Source: Psychrobacter sp. ANT_WB68 (GTDB lineage: Bacteria > Pseudomonadota > Gammaproteobacteria > Pseudomonadales > Moraxellaceae). From it: DNA of 64,000 nt. Both the position numbers and the translations under genes were made by a program. The DNA is taken from the NCBI RefSeq assembly GCF_008369115.1, contig NZ_VOAZ01000003.1:124001-188000 (forward strand), read 5' to 3'. The notes under the pieces were generated by a model, which saw only the letters and a list, made by a program, of their open reading frames with translations, did no database searches and was not told the origin of the DNA. Of the stretch, positions 36,480 to 46,542 are shown one piece after another. The first letter of the stretch is position 1; every line of letters begins with the position of its first letter.

Positions 36480-39209
36480 ATGGCAGATAAGACCGTCAAA
36501 GAACTGGCAGATATGGTAGGCAAAACCGCAAGTGCTGTACAACAGCAACTGGTAGACGCTGGACTGCCTGCTCGCGCAGAGGGTGACGTAGTCACCGAGC
36601 TTGAGCAAGAGAAGTTGGTGACGTATTTAAAGCAAAGTCATGGTCAGCAAGAAAAGCGTCGTATTAGTCTTAAATCTAAAACGACTAGCACCGCGCGCGT
36701 GACTGGCTCTTCAGGTAAATCTAAGAGCGTCAATGTGGAAGTGCGTAAAAAGAAAATATTCGAAAAGCCTGACCCAGAAAAAATGGCTGAAGAATTGGCT
36801 GCTCGCGAGCAAGCAATGATTGAAGCCCAAGAGCGTGCGACTAAAGACGCTGAAGAACGTGCAGCTACTAAGAAAAAATCTGAAGAACGTCAGGCGGCTA
36901 CCTTAGCGGCGATGCGTGCAAGCTTGGGTTCTAGTAAAAAGTCAGACGATAAGAATGATGATATCTCAACCTCAGTGGTTGTGAAAAAGGGCGGTAAAGC
37001 GGCAGTAGAAGTTAAGCCAAAAGACCAACCAAAGAAAAAAGTTGCAGCGACGAAACCAAAAGTCGAAACCGCTGTTGAGCGTAAAGCTCGCGAAGCCCGT
37101 GAGAAAGAAGAAGCCCGTCTACGCGAAATCGAAACCGAAACACGCCGCGCGCAAGCCGAAGAAGCTCAAAAACGTACGCTTGAGCAAATGCGTAAAATGG
37201 CTGGTAAATATACCGATCAGCCTGCTGCTGAAGTTCGTAAAGACGAACCATTAGCTGAAGGTTTGGTCGGTGACGCGCTAGAAGAGTCATTTGAAAAAGA
37301 GCGTCGTGAAATCAAGCGTGGCACCAGTACTACTAGTGCTCGTGGCGGCCGTGGTCGTCGTAAGAATCAAGATGAGCGTGAAATCAAAAACCGCAAAAAT
37401 GGCTTACGTTCAACGCAAGCCTCACAGCATAAGTTTGAAAAGCCACTCGATAAAATCATTTATGATGTCGAAATCAGTGAACATATTACTGTTTCTGATT
37501 TGGCGCAGCGTATGGCAGTTAAAGCTCGTGAAGTAACCAAATTACTCATGAAAATGGGTGAAATTGCACGCGAAGAAGATACGATTGATCAAGCGACAGC
37601 GAGCCTGATCGTTGAAGAAATGGGTCATAACCCAGTACCTGTTAGTGATACGAAAGTTGAAGACGATCTACAAGATGCAGTTGATGAGCGCAGCAGCAAC
37701 GTGCAAACGCGTCCGCCAGTCGTCACTATTATGGGTCACGTTGACCATGGTAAAACCTCACTGTTAGATAAAATCCGTGAAACTAAGGTTGCAACTGGCG
37801 AAGCCGGTGGTATTACCCAGCATATCGGTGCCTATCATGTGAAAACTGGACGTGGTGTTATTACCTTCCTTGATACCCCAGGTCACGCCGCCTTTAGTGC
37901 TATGCGTTCACGCGGTGCACAAGCAACGGATATCGTTGTGATTGTTGTCGCTGCTGATGATGGCATGATGCCACAAACGGAAGAAGCGATTGATCATGCG
38001 CGCGCCGCTGGTACACCTATTATTGTTGCTATCAACAAGATGGATAAGCCAAGTGCCGATCCTGATCGCGTTCTTAACGAATTGACTGCTAAAGAAGTGG
38101 TTTCAGAAGAGTGGGGCGGCGATACCCCAATGGCTCGTATCTCAGCCAAAACAGGCGACGGTATTGATGAGCTATTAGAACTTATCAGTTTACAAGCTGA
38201 ACTGATGGAGCTAGAAGCGCCGTTAGATGGCGCTGCTCAAGGTGTGGTTATTGAGTCAAGACTTGAAAAAGGTCGCGGTCCAGTTGTCAGTGTACTGGTT
38301 AAAAAAGGTACCTTGAAACAAGGTGACTTAGTGTTAGCAGGCGAGCATTACGGTAAAGTTCGTGCGATGACCGATGAGCATGGCAATCGTATTCAGTCAG
38401 CAGGTCCTTCTATTCCAGTAGAGATTTTAGGATTACCTGAAACGCCTGCTGCAGGTAGTGAATTCTTAGTCTTAACCGATGAGAAAAAAGCCCGTGAAGT
38501 TGCTGACTTTAGAACCAATCGTGAGCGCGAGCGTCAACTTGAGCGTCAGAACGCCATGCGTCTAGAGAGCATGTTCGATCAGATGGAACAAGGTGATGTG
38601 TCGTTCTTGAATATCGTTCTAAAAACAGATGTTCGTGGTTCGCTTGAAGCGTTACTTGCTGCATTGAATGAGCTATCAACTGATGAAGTTAAAGTCAGAG
38701 TCATTAGCTCAGGGGTTGGTCCAATCTCTGAATCTGATGTGACATTAGCAGAATCTAGTGAAGCGGTATTATTAGGTTTCAACGTCCGTGCAGATGCAAC
38801 TGCACGTCGTAAAGCAGATACTGCTAACATGGATATTCGCTACTATAGTGTTATCTATGGCTTGATTGATGATGTCAAAGCTGCGATGAGTGGTATGTTG
38901 GCTCCTGAACATCGTGAGAAGATATTGGGTGTTGCAGACGTTCGTGAAGTATTCCGCTCTAGCAAATTTGGCGCCGCTGCTGGTTGTATGGTAGTTGAAG
39001 GTACGATTTATCGTAACAAACCTATCCGCGTATTGCGTGATGACCAAGTTATCTTTACTGGTCAGTTGCAATCATTACGTCGTTATAAAGAAGACGTCAA
39101 TGAAGTACGTACCGGTATGGAATGTGGTCTAGCGGTTCGTGGTTATGATGTCGAAGCGGGCGATAAAATCGAAGTCTTTGAAATCCAAGAGTTCGCACGT
39201 ACTATCTAA
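36480..39209 (+). CDS. infB: Translation initiation factor IF-2
   Basis: GTPase that brings formyl-Met-tRNA to the 30S subunit and promotes subunit joining. It has 909 residues: an N-terminal IF2_N domain ([23 protein letters not shown]), a long charged coiled-coil linker (about 90-310), a second IF2_N ([16 protein letters not shown]), then the G domain with GHVDHGKTS (about 420), DTPGHAAF and NKMD. Domains II, III and the fMet-binding C-terminal domain follow. A 163-bp gap separates it from nusA. A terminator follows at 39301, so rbfA-truB may have its own promoter too. Confidence 0.96.
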   Translation: MADKTVKELADMVGKTASAVQQQLVDAGLPARAEGDVVTELEQEKLVTYLKQSHGQQEKRRISLKSKTTSTARVTGSSGKSKSVNVEVRKKKIFEKPDPEKMAEELAAREQAMIEAQERATKDAEERAATKKKSEERQAATLAAMRASLGSSKKSDDKNDDISTSVVVKKGGKAAVEVKPKDQPKKKVAATKPKVETAVERKAREAREKEEARLREIETETRRAQAEEAQKRTLEQMRKMAGKYTDQPAAEVRKDEPLAEGLVGDALEESFEKERREIKRGTSTTSARGGRGRRKNQDEREIKNRKNGLRSTQASQHKFEKPLDKIIYDVEISEHITVSDLAQRMAVKAREVTKLLMKMGEIAREEDTIDQATASLIVEEMGHNPVPVSDTKVEDDLQDAVDERSSNVQTRPPVVTIMGHVDHGKTSLLDKIRETKVATGEAGGITQHIGAYHVKTGRGVITFLDTPGHAAFSAMRSRGAQATDIVVIVVAADDGMMPQTEEAIDHARAAGTPIIVAINKMDKPSADPDRVLNELTAKEVVSEEWGGDTPMARISAKTGDGIDELLELISLQAELMELEAPLDGAAQGVVIESRLEKGRGPVVSVLVKKGTLKQGDLVLAGEHYGKVRAMTDEHGNRIQSAGPSIPVEILGLPETPAAGSEFLVLTDEKKAREVADFRTNRERERQLERQNAMRLESMFDQMEQGDVSFLNIVLKTDVRGSLEALLAALNELSTDEVKVRVISSGVGPISESDVTLAESSEAVLLGFNVRADATARRKADTANMDIRYYSVIYGLIDDVKAAMSGMLAPEHREKILGVADVREVFRSSKFGAAAGCMVVEGTIYRNKPIRVLRDDQVIFTGQLQSLRRYKEDVNEVRTGMECGLAVRGYDVEAGDKIEVFEIQEFARTI

Positions 39210-39300
39210 AGCGGTTGCTCAATAATGAAGTTATCCATTTTTGCTATCATTTTAGATGATTAAGTCGAGTGGATAATTTCTTAATATTCAGCTGTACTTA

Positions 39301-39334
39301 GGCCTAACAGGTACACCCTGCTAGGCCTTTTTTA
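39301..39334 (+). terminator. Terminator after infB
   Basis: GGCCTA + CAGG (39301-39311) pairs with CCTG + TAGGCC (39317-39327) with one internal mismatch, and a T run follows. It lies between infB and rbfA, so it may be attenuating rather than final. Confidence 0.85.
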
Positions 39335-39495
39335 TCAAAGATTGGGTGTTTTAAATTTAATCTCATTATATGAAGTTCATTGTTTTCTAACGATGGTGTA
39401 CTAAGTATCGTTTTTTAACGTTTAACGATGGCTTCTTAATAGACTACCGCATTTTAATTAATAAAAATAAGCCGTATGACAAACAGGGTAATAAC

Positions 39496-39900
39496 ATGAA
39501 CCAACGTTTACAACGCTTAGCTGATCAGATTCAGCGTGAGCTTGCTGTCCTTATTCGTGATGCTGTCAATGATCCGCGTCTGACGGGTTTCGTCACCATC
39601 TCTAGTGTTAAAGTCAGTCCAGACTTGGGCTACGCTGATATTTATGTCACCATCATGGAGCCTGAGCTCAACGATGCCATGACTAAGTCTAACCATGAAG
39701 ACAGCATCAAAGTCCTGAACAAAGCCGCAGGTTTTTTGCGTACCGAATTGAGTCACAGTCTGAAGACTCGTACGACACCGCGCCTACGCTTCCATTATGA
39801 TGAAGTTACAGCTCGTGGTAACTATATGATGGATCTTATTAGTAAAGCGGTCACTAAAACTGAGCAAAATGAGTCTGAAGAGCAAGAAATCAACGAGTAA
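39496..39900 (+). CDS. rbfA: Ribosome-binding factor A
   Basis: KH-fold 30S maturation factor, important for cold growth in E. coli. The 134-residue protein shows the family pattern: QRLQRLADQIQRELAVLIRD, then DPRLTGFVTISSVKVSPDLGYADIYVT, LNKAAGFLRTELSHSLKTRTTPRLRFHYDE. The last part is an acidic Glu-rich tail. truB follows eight bases after the stop, so the two are cotranscribed. The start is ATG 39496 with GGGTAA upstream, a weak ribosome site. Confidence 0.95.
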   Translation: MNQRLQRLADQIQRELAVLIRDAVNDPRLTGFVTISSVKVSPDLGYADIYVTIMEPELNDAMTKSNHEDSIKVLNKAAGFLRTELSHSLKTRTTPRLRFHYDEVTARGNYMMDLISKAVTKTEQNESEEQEINE

Positions 39901-39908
39901 AAGCCATT

Positions 39909-40985
39909 ATGTCGATAGTCTCTACAAAAGCTGCTACAAAGACTAAACAGATGCCTGATAAGATAAAAGTCAATGGTGTTATTTTAGTGGATAAGCCTCA
40001 AGGTATGACCTCACAGCAAGTGGTGTCAAAGGTAAAATACCTGTTCAAATCACCCCATCATGACAGTAAAAAAGCGGGTCATACTGGGACGCTTGATCCT
40101 ATGGCAACGGGTTTACTGCCTATTTGCTTAGGTGAAGCGACCAAATTCAGTCACTACCAACTTGATGCTGATAAATCTTATCAAGCGACCATCTTGTTGG
40201 GTAGCCAGACGGATACGGGCGATGCCGATGGGCAGATTGTCGCTCAGGAAGTTATTCCACAGTTTGATGCGACAACGTTAGAAGAGGTTGCGCAGCAGTT
40301 TTTAGGCGCTCAGCAGCAGATTCCACCGATGTATTCTGCGTTAAAGAAAGATGGCAAAAAACTGTATGAGTATGCGCGTGCGGGCATCGAGATCGATCGC
40401 CCGCCAAGAGATATTGTCATCAAAGCAATCGATTTAAAAGAGATAGACAATAAGCAAATCCAGTTAACAGTGACTTGTTCCAAGGGCACGTATGTACGTG
40501 TATTAGCAGAAGATATCGCTAAAGTACTGGGTACGTTAGGACATCTGACCGCTTTACGGCGTATAAAAGTCGGTAATTTTAGTATTGACGATGCGATTGG
40601 TTTAGCAGAATTAGAAGCGTTAGCTTTAGATGATCGTCAGAGGTATTTATTACCAGTCGATGCTTGCATCAACCTTGAAGCTGAGCTTACATTAACTGCC
40701 CAACAATGTGCCCGTGTCAAAATGGGTCAACGCTTAAATGTCATTGAGCAGTTAACTGAAGATTTACAAAGTTATCTTGCAGCTGCCATCGAGCAACAGC
40801 AATGTCATGATGAGAATGCCGCCAAGCAACAAGATAGTGATGACAATAAATACGATGGAGAACCGGTATTACTGCATGAGATACCAGTAGATATCCGCTT
40901 AGTAGATGAGCTAGGGCAGTTTATTGGTCTAGGAGCCCTAAGTCTAAATGGTCGATTACAGCCTAAAAAGTTGATTCAATTATGA
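39909..40985 (+). CDS. truB: tRNA pseudouridine(55) synthase TruB
   Basis: Makes pseudouridine 55 in the T loop of tRNAs. It has 358 residues, longer than E. coli (314). The catalytic Asp is in KAGHTGTLDPMATGLLPICLGEATK (about residue 63). Further motifs are GSQTDTGDADG, QIPPMYSALKKDGKKLYEYAR and CSKGTYVRVLAEDIA. A hydrophilic Gln/Asp-rich insertion (about 295-318) interrupts the C-terminal domain and accounts for some of the extra length. Terminator at 41078. Confidence 0.95.
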   Translation: MSIVSTKAATKTKQMPDKIKVNGVILVDKPQGMTSQQVVSKVKYLFKSPHHDSKKAGHTGTLDPMATGLLPICLGEATKFSHYQLDADKSYQATILLGSQTDTGDADGQIVAQEVIPQFDATTLEEVAQQFLGAQQQIPPMYSALKKDGKKLYEYARAGIEIDRPPRDIVIKAIDLKEIDNKQIQLTVTCSKGTYVRVLAEDIAKVLGTLGHLTALRRIKVGNFSIDDAIGLAELEALALDDRQRYLLPVDACINLEAELTLTAQQCARVKMGQRLNVIEQLTEDLQSYLAAAIEQQQCHDENAAKQQDSDDNKYDGEPVLLHEIPVDIRLVDELGQFIGLGALSLNGRLQPKKLIQL

Positions 40986-41077
40986 TAAAAGTCTTTAAAT
41001 GAGTTTCAGCTTACATAAATGAAACTAGGTAAAACTTACTAAGAGTTTACACTAATCACATATCATCACATTTTATT

Positions 41078-41111
41078 GCAGGTTTCACCTATAGTGAAAC
41101 CTGCTTTTTTT
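41078..41111 (+). terminator. Terminator of the rimP-truB block
   Basis: An 11-bp perfect stem (41078-41088 with 41094-41104), 5-nt loop and T run. It lies 92 bp beyond the truB stop. The rest of the 355-bp gap to the next gene (to 41340) is very AT-rich with nothing else supportable. Confidence 0.93.
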
Positions 41112-41340
41112 GTATCTTAGTTAAGTCAGCTAGGGAAAGCACGACAAGGATATAAAAATAAGAAAATAAAATGCGAGTCAATTAAGCAGCCAAAGATATA
41201 ACTATAAAAATGAGCTATTTAAATAAAAATAAAAAGATATTAATTAATATAAAGATAATGTTTGAGTTTTAACGTGAAGATAATAATGAAAATATAGTTA
41301 TAAAACAACGAAGTTAATAAATTAAAGTATAAGGATTACC

Positions 41341-41865
41341 ATGAAGACCATTGCTTTCTTAGTACACAATAACTTTGAACAGGCAGAGTATGAAGAGGTC
41401 AATAACCAGCTAAAAGGCAAAGGTTATAAGACGCTTCTTATTACGACCGATAAAGAAAAACAAGTGCAAGCTATGCAGCAAGACGTTGATAAAGGCGATA
41501 CTTTTACTGCCGATTTATTTGCTAAAGACGCAAAAATTACTGATTATGATGCGTTAGTACTGCCCGGTGGTACCGTAAATGCCGATAGCATACGTGGCAA
41601 TAAAGAAGCGCATAGTATTATCAATGCTGTTAATGAGGCCGGTAAGCCAATGGCTGTTATTTGCCACGCCCCTTGGGCATTGATAAATACTGGCATAGCT
41701 AAAGGTAAAACCCTGACTGCGTATCATACATTACAGATTGATTTAGAAAATGCTGGGGCAACCTTTGTAGATAAAAGCGTGCAAATAGACGGTAATCTGA
41801 TTACCTCGCGTAATCCAGATGATATCGAAGACTTTGTTGCAGCCATTGATAAGGCGCTATCCTAG
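41341..41865 (+). CDS. DJ-1/PfpI family protein (YhbO-like)
   Basis: Class I glutamine amidotransferase-like protein, 174 residues. The PfpI/YhbO subfamily has been linked to stress resistance and to repair of glyoxal-type damage, though the latter is disputed. The nucleophile Cys is in MAVICHAPWALINTG (about residue 104), with His following as usual. Early Glu in NNFEQAEYEEV and the ALVLPGGTVNADSIR loop match the family. The start is ATG 41341 with AAGGATT upstream. Two very small genes follow, suggesting a small stress operon. Confidence 0.88.
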   Translation: MKTIAFLVHNNFEQAEYEEVNNQLKGKGYKTLLITTDKEKQVQAMQQDVDKGDTFTADLFAKDAKITDYDALVLPGGTVNADSIRGNKEAHSIINAVNEAGKPMAVICHAPWALINTGIAKGKTLTAYHTLQIDLENAGATFVDKSVQIDGNLITSRNPDDIEDFVAAIDKALS

Positions 41866-41949
41866 GCGCGACATTGAACCACCAGTATTGAATAATATAT
41901 ATCTGGTTTAATTTCTATTACTAATGACAACCATAAAAAGGAAGCTATT

Positions 41950-42111
41950 ATGTCAAACTCGAATCCAAATGATACAAAGCTTGAGCAAGAGCGTTCTGAA
42001 TCAGCGAAAGCTGCGTTAAAAGGTCAAACTGAAAATAATCATACTGAGAATACCGAAGCAGCAGCTGACCGTATTGCTGATAATTTAAAAAACACTAAAG
42101 AAGATAAATAG
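41950..42111 (+). CDS. Small hydrophilic protein (53 aa), unknown
   Basis: Short frame ATG to TAG encoding 53 residues, starting MSNSNPNDTKLEQERSES and ending ADRIADNLKNTKEDK. It is rich in Glu, Asn, Lys and Ala, with no cysteine or hydrophobic segment, and probably disordered or helical. A ribosome site AAAGGAAG lies seven bases upstream. It is 84 bp after the DJ-1 gene and precedes another tiny acidic gene. I do not recognise a family; the good ribosome site and biased composition support it as real. Confidence 0.6.
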   Translation: MSNSNPNDTKLEQERSESAKAALKGQTENNHTENTEAAADRIADNLKNTKEDK

Positions 42112-42176
42112 TTAATTTTTAATGATATATGATTAGTAAGAGCAAAATTATTCAGTAATTATAATTAGGAGTTATT

Positions 42177-42350
42177 ATGACTGATTCAGTAAAGCACATG
42201 GATGAACAAGAACAAAAAATTAAAGAACAGGCAGAAGACATCAATCCTAACGAAGATATTAGCCCTGATAGCTTAGCAGAGATAACGACTGCGCCGCTTA
42301 ATGATGACGCCCTTGGTGGCACTGCCACGCAAGATGACGTCAAAAAATAA
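42177..42350 (+). CDS. Small acidic protein (57 aa), unknown
   Basis: Short frame encoding 57 residues, starting MTDSVKHMDEQEQKIKEQ and ending GTATQDDVKK. It is strongly acidic (many Asp and Glu), with no cysteine, aromatic residue or membrane segment. TTAGGAG stands six bases before the ATG, a strong ribosome site. A terminator follows at 42421. It appears to form a unit with the preceding small gene. Function unknown. Confidence 0.62.
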   Translation: MTDSVKHMDEQEQKIKEQAEDINPNEDISPDSLAEITTAPLNDDALGGTATQDDVKK

Positions 42351-42713
42351 ATGATTATACGTTCAATATTATCACTGCTAGTCATTAAATTTTTTCAAAT
42401 TAGACTGTAAAACTACTAAAAACTGCTGCTAGTTCAGCGGTTTTTTGCTATAATCGCTGTCATATTTGAATATCGTTTTAGATTGGGTGTTATCCTTACT
42501 TGGGTGAAAGTCTAAGTTAACGGATGTTTTATCTTATTCTAGGCTATTTTTGGATAAACGTTATTATTGATAAGTTTGTCGTACACTAGGTCAACTCTAG
42601 TAATGCAGGGTTGTTCTGAATGACGATTAAACTATTTTATTTATTATTCTATCGTTCCTTGATGCTTAAATGTTAAGTACATCTCGGAACTTATAGCATT
42701 GCCGGAGAGATTT
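42351..42713. other. Intergenic region upstream of rpsO
   Basis: A 363-bp stretch with the small-gene terminator and then an extended -10 motif TGCTATAAT at 42446-42454 that could start the rpsO transcript. The implied leader is about 250 nt. S15 autoregulates through leader structure in E. coli; I cannot show the fold here. Confidence 0.4.
42421..42446 (+). terminator. Terminator of the DJ-1/small-gene cluster
   Basis: An 8-bp stem (42421-42428 with 42435-42442, one G-U pair), 6-nt loop and six T. It lies 70 bp after the last small gene. Confidence 0.75.
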
Positions 42714-42980
42714 ATGCTAACTAATACCGATCGTGAACAAATCATTGCCCAGTACCAACGTGGCGAAAACGACACAGGCTCACCAGAAGTTCAAGTAGCT
42801 TTGTTAAGTGCTCGTATTAATGACTTACAAAACCATTTTAAAGAGCATAAAGCTGACCATCATAGCCGTCGCGGTCTTATCCGTATGGTTAACACGCGTC
42901 GTAAACTACTTGACTACCTAAAAGGTAAAGATCTTGGTCGCTATACCACCCTTATTAGCCAATTAGGTCTACGTCGTTAA
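42714..42980 (+). CDS. rpsO: 30S ribosomal protein S15
   Basis: Primary-binding 30S protein of the central domain. The start is ATG 42714 behind GGAGAG, giving 88 residues, the family length. The sequence is the familiar four-helix S15: FTLNTD-type start ([11 protein letters not shown]), [45 protein letters not shown]. It is followed by its terminator and then pnp, the conserved rpsO-pnp pair. Confidence 0.97.
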   Translation: MLTNTDREQIIAQYQRGENDTGSPEVQVALLSARINDLQNHFKEHKADHHSRRGLIRMVNTRRKLLDYLKGKDLGRYTTLISQLGLRR

Positions 42981-43105
42981 TTTGGCGACAATAGTACGAG
43001 TGGTCGCTAAATTAGAATGTAGCTTAAAGTGGCAGCATTTTAGATTTTTTGCTAAACCATTTGGAACTTGCTTGTTGAACTTGATAAAATAGATTTTTTC
43101 TAAAG

Positions 43106-43136
43106 ACGGTGTGGAATAGTTTCACGCCGTTTTTTT
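43106..43136 (+). terminator. Terminator of rpsO
   Basis: An 11-bp stem (43106-43116 with 43120-43130, two G-U pairs) with a tight loop and seven T. It lies 126 bp after rpsO and before pnp. Confidence 0.82.
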
Positions 43137-43649
43137 ATGCTTATTAGTATGGTTCATTTGATTTTAATACTAAAATCTCATGCCATACGATAATTGAATT
43201 ATAGACAATTATTTGTTCGCATCTATAAAGTGGAAGTGATCAATAAGCAGATGGTTTTGTATTTCATTGGTCAATCGTCATAAATCACTGTAAAATAATG
43301 CCTTGTGAGTTTTAGAGTCATACTGGCGCTCGAGCGAATATTGATATAGCTTACCCTTATGTGATGACTGTCTAGATAGCATAGACGAATAATGTAAATA
43401 CCTTACTAAAGAAAATAAGGAAGCAGCGTCATGTTGGGTTTTAACGTATTTTGACTTGGCCGCGCCTTTAATAGTAAGCATAGAAAACCAGATTTGAATA
43501 AGAAAACATATCATAAGTACACGCTATATTTTAAATAAATGCAGATGCATCGGATAAGTAGATGTTGAAGCCAGCGCTAATTGACGCAGTTTTTTAACTG
43601 AATTAATGTCAGTAAGTGGTGGCTACATCTAAAGAATTTTAAATGACAA

Positions 43650-43675
43650 ATATCAGCTTTTTATAGTGCTGATAT
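43650..43675 (+). promoter_or_regulatory. Hairpin in the pnp leader
   Basis: ATATCAGC (43650-43657) pairs with GCTGATAT (43668-43675) around a 10-nt loop, 31 bases before the pnp ATG. In E. coli a leader hairpin is cut by RNase III as part of pnp autocontrol; equivalence here is only suggested by position. Confidence 0.5.
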
Positions 43676-43706
43676 CACTTTCGTCAGTCAATATTAGGAA
43701 AATTAT

Positions 43707-45809
43707 ATGACAATGTTTAATACCGTTAAGCGTGAATTCCAATACGGTGACCAGCAGGTTGTTATCGAGACGGGCCGTATCGCTCGTCAAGCAAACTCTA
43801 TTTTAGTCCATATGGGCGGCGTGACTGTATTAGTAGCAGCCGTGGTAAAGTCTGATGCTAAAGAAGGGCAAAACTTCTTTCCATTGACCGTGAACTATCA
43901 AGAAAAAATGTATGCAGCGGGTAAAATCCCAGGTGCTTATGGCAAACGTGAAGGCCGTGCAAGCGAAGCTGAAACCTTAACCTCGCGTCTGATTGACCGT
44001 CCTATTCGTCCACTATTCCCTGAAGGATATGTGAACGAAATTCAAATCACGGCAACGGTTGTGTCATCAGATAAGAGCCAATCTGCAGATATCGCTGCGC
44101 TAATCGGTGCTTCAGCAGCACTAGCTATCTCTGATGCGCCATTTAATGGCCCTGTGGCTGCTGCTCGTGTTGGCTTTATCAATGGTGAATACGTTCTTAA
44201 CCCAACGCTTGAGCAGCTCAAAGAGAGCGACCTTGACTTAGTGGTTGCTGGTACCAAATCTGCCGTTTTGATGGTTGAGTCAGAAGCGAAAGAATTGTCT
44301 GAAGACCAAATGCTAGGTGCGGTTTTATACGGTCATCAGCAGCAGCAAATCGTTATCGATAATATCGCGTCAATGGCAGCAGAAATCGGTACTGCTAAGC
44401 AGCAATATACGCCGCCTGTCCGCGATCAAGCGTTAGAAACTAGCATGAAAGCGCAGTTTGGCGAGCAAGTTGCTGATGCTTATACCATCACGGATAAGCA
44501 AGAGCGTTATACCAAGCTTGATGAAATCAAACAAGCGATTATTGATTCATTGGCGGGTGACCCGGAAGCAGAAACCTATAATGATACTGTTTCTGAGCTA
44601 AAAGAAATCTATAATGACCTAAAATACCGTACCGTTCGTGACAATATCTTGTCAGGTAAGCCACGTATTGATGGTCGTGATCTTGAGACCGTTCGTGCTC
44701 TAGATGTACAAGTAGGCGTATTACCATTCACTCATGGTTCAGCATTGTTTACCCGTGGTGAGACACAAGCATTGGTTACCACCACACTTGGTAACACGCG
44801 TGATGTAAACATGATTGATTCATTGGCTGGTACGATTCGTGACCATTTCATGTTGCATTATAACTTCCCGCATTTCTCAGTCGGTGAAACCGGTCGTGAA
44901 GGCATTCCAAAACGCCGTGAAATCGGTCATGGTCGCTTAGCGCGCCGCGGTGTTGAAGCGATGCTTCCAGATAGCGAACGCTTCCCGTATGTGATTCGTG
45001 TGGTATCAGAAATCACTGAATCAAATGGTTCATCTTCTATGGCGTCGGTTTGTGGTGCAAGTTTGGCATTGATGGACGCTGGCGTTCCATTAAAAGCACC
45101 AGTTGCTGGTATCGCGATGGGTCTGGTTAAAGAAGGCGAGCGCTTTGCTGTATTGTCTGATATCCTAGGTGATGAAGATCATCTTGGCGATATGGACTTT
45201 AAAGTAGCGGGTTCAAAAGACGGTATCACTGCTTTACAGATGGATATCAAAATCGAAGGTATTACCGCCGATATCATGGAGCAAGCGCTTAAGCAAGCCC
45301 ATGCAGGTCGTATCCACATCTTAGAGGCGATGAACAAAGTATTGCCTTCAAGCCGTACTGAAATCAACGCCCATGCTCCTAACTATGCCGTTATCGAAAT
45401 CAACCCTGATAAAATTCGTGATGTGATTGGTAAAGGTGGCGCAACGATTCGTCAGCTAACGGAAGAAACTGGCGCGGTTATCGATATTGATGATGCCGGT
45501 ACGATTCGTATCTTTGGTGAAAACAAAGCAGCAACCAAAGCAGCTATCGGTAAAATCGAAGCAATCACCGCAGAAGTGGAAGTGGGTAAAACTTATGAAG
45601 GTACGGTTGCTCGTATCGTTGACTTCGGCGCATTCATTAACGTATTGCCAAACACTGACGGCCTCGTCCATATCTCACAAATTGCAGACGAGCGCGTAGA
45701 GAATGTATCTGACTATCTAAAAGAGGGTCAAATCGTTAAAGTATTGGTTCAAGACGTTGATAATCGTGGTCGTATCAAGCTGACTATGAAAGGTATCGAG
45801 CAAAGCTAA
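43707..45809 (+). CDS. pnp: Polyribonucleotide nucleotidyltransferase (PNPase)
   Basis: Trimeric 3'-5' phosphorolytic exoribonuclease and degradosome component. It has 700 residues: a first RNase PH domain (from [20 protein letters not shown]), a helical linker, a second RNase PH domain with [15 protein letters not shown] and [19 protein letters not shown] (catalytic Asp), then KH ([21 protein letters not shown], about 560) and S1 ([19 protein letters not shown], about 630). The start is ATG 43707 or 43713 behind AGGAAAA. Confidence 0.97.
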   Translation: MTMFNTVKREFQYGDQQVVIETGRIARQANSILVHMGGVTVLVAAVVKSDAKEGQNFFPLTVNYQEKMYAAGKIPGAYGKREGRASEAETLTSRLIDRPIRPLFPEGYVNEIQITATVVSSDKSQSADIAALIGASAALAISDAPFNGPVAAARVGFINGEYVLNPTLEQLKESDLDLVVAGTKSAVLMVESEAKELSEDQMLGAVLYGHQQQQIVIDNIASMAAEIGTAKQQYTPPVRDQALETSMKAQFGEQVADAYTITDKQERYTKLDEIKQAIIDSLAGDPEAETYNDTVSELKEIYNDLKYRTVRDNILSGKPRIDGRDLETVRALDVQVGVLPFTHGSALFTRGETQALVTTTLGNTRDVNMIDSLAGTIRDHFMLHYNFPHFSVGETGREGIPKRREIGHGRLARRGVEAMLPDSERFPYVIRVVSEITESNGSSSMASVCGASLALMDAGVPLKAPVAGIAMGLVKEGERFAVLSDILGDEDHLGDMDFKVAGSKDGITALQMDIKIEGITADIMEQALKQAHAGRIHILEAMNKVLPSSRTEINAHAPNYAVIEINPDKIRDVIGKGGATIRQLTEETGAVIDIDDAGTIRIFGENKAATKAAIGKIEAITAEVEVGKTYEGTVARIVDFGAFINVLPNTDGLVHISQIADERVENVSDYLKEGQIVKVLVQDVDNRGRIKLTMKGIEQS

Positions 45810-45850
45810 TCCTCGATATTTGATGTAATTTGACCTAGTCAAAACTTGCA

Positions 45851-45908
45851 AAACCGCTTCGATTGCTGATAATTAGCACTCAAGGCGGTTTTTTTTATGT
45901 GCTCAAAA
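45851..45908 (+). terminator. Terminator of pnp
   Basis: An outer stem (45852-45859 with 45893-45900, one G-U pair) closes a longer loop with an inner TGCT/AGCA pair, and a run of T follows. It also lies between pnp and the converging gene at 45932. Confidence 0.78.
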
Positions 45909-45931
45909 AATAATGACAATGAGAAAGTGAT

Positions 45932-46516
45932 TTATATATTGATGTCTTTAGGAAGGTGAATATCGATACGTAGCTTGGGGCAATCTTGTAGATGAGCGTT
46001 AAGGAGCGGTAGTATATCGATATACCAATCTAGAGCAATGGATTTTGCTATTTCATCATCGCTACTATCATTGTCGCTGTTTTTTAAAGGAATATTCTGT
46101 CCCTGACTAGAGATAAGTGGACGCGCTAACAATGCAATCCTACGGATGCCTTGATAACGGATAAGTGGAATGAGCTGCTGTTGTAAATCAAGTAAAGCTG
46201 TCGTCAACCAACGAGCTCTGGTTGGATGATAGGGATGGTCTGATATCACGAGATTGGCAATATAATTTGGTTGGTTCCCATTACTACTGACGCCAAGTCC
46301 CGCCTGCTCACGTGAGCGTTTATGCAGTAAACAGCTACCGACCACTAAGCTACCATCACGGCAAGCACGATAGTAGCGTTGGTAATTGTCTGGATATAGG
46401 TTTTTGGTTCGTGCGAGGATAGGGTCTAAAAGGATACCGGCGTTATTAACAGGCAGTATCAGTAGCTGTGCGCTACTATTTAAGATAGGGGCATGGGTGA
46501 GTTGTAGATGTGCCAT
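45932..46516 (-). CDS. Degenerate macro-domain-like protein
   Basis: 194-residue protein whose order of motifs follows the macro domain (ADP-ribose binding or removing) of the DarG/Appr-1''-p type: ILPVNNAGIL, then TKNLYPDNYQRYYRACRDGSLVVGSCLL, NYIANLVISDHPYHPTRARWLTTALLDL and YQGIRRIALLARP. The canonical Asn is kept (PVNNAG, residues 24-25), but the glycine-rich GVMGKG loop reads GILLDP, and the second phosphate loop is replaced by a Ser/Asp-rich stretch. No DarT-like toxin is adjacent. ADP-ribose binding is therefore doubtful. Fold assignment is by eye. Confidence 0.55.
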   Translation of the reverse strand: MAHLQLTHAPILNSSAQLLILPVNNAGILLDPILARTKNLYPDNYQRYYRACRDGSLVVGSCLLHKRSREQAGLGVSSNGNQPNYIANLVISDHPYHPTRARWLTTALLDLQQQLIPLIRYQGIRRIALLARPLISSQGQNIPLKNSDNDSSDDEIAKSIALDWYIDILPLLNAHLQDCPKLRIDIHLPKDINI

Positions 46517-46542
46517 TTATCAGCCCCTCTATAAAAATGATA

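Larger units (their letters stand above)
42981..43706. other. Long rpsO-pnp intergenic region
   Basis: A 726-bp stretch with the rpsO terminator (43106-43136) and the pnp leader hairpin (43650-43675). The minus-strand open frame 43278-43514 has no support. The distance is longer than the usual rpsO-pnp gap, so pnp probably has its own promoter. Confidence 0.45.

Noticed and set aside
36351-36608. 85-codon minus-strand frame at the nusA-infB junction
   Set aside because: It overlaps the well-supported infB start on the other strand and has no coding features.
43278-43514. 78-codon minus-strand frame in the rpsO-pnp gap
   Set aside because: Composition is random-looking, there is no ribosome site, and nothing matches a known family.
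46306-46317. Palindrome GCTCACGTGAGC as a possible third parS
   Set aside because: Only the central CTCACGTGAG-type core resembles parS; the flanking bases do not fit, and it is easily explained by coding sequence.
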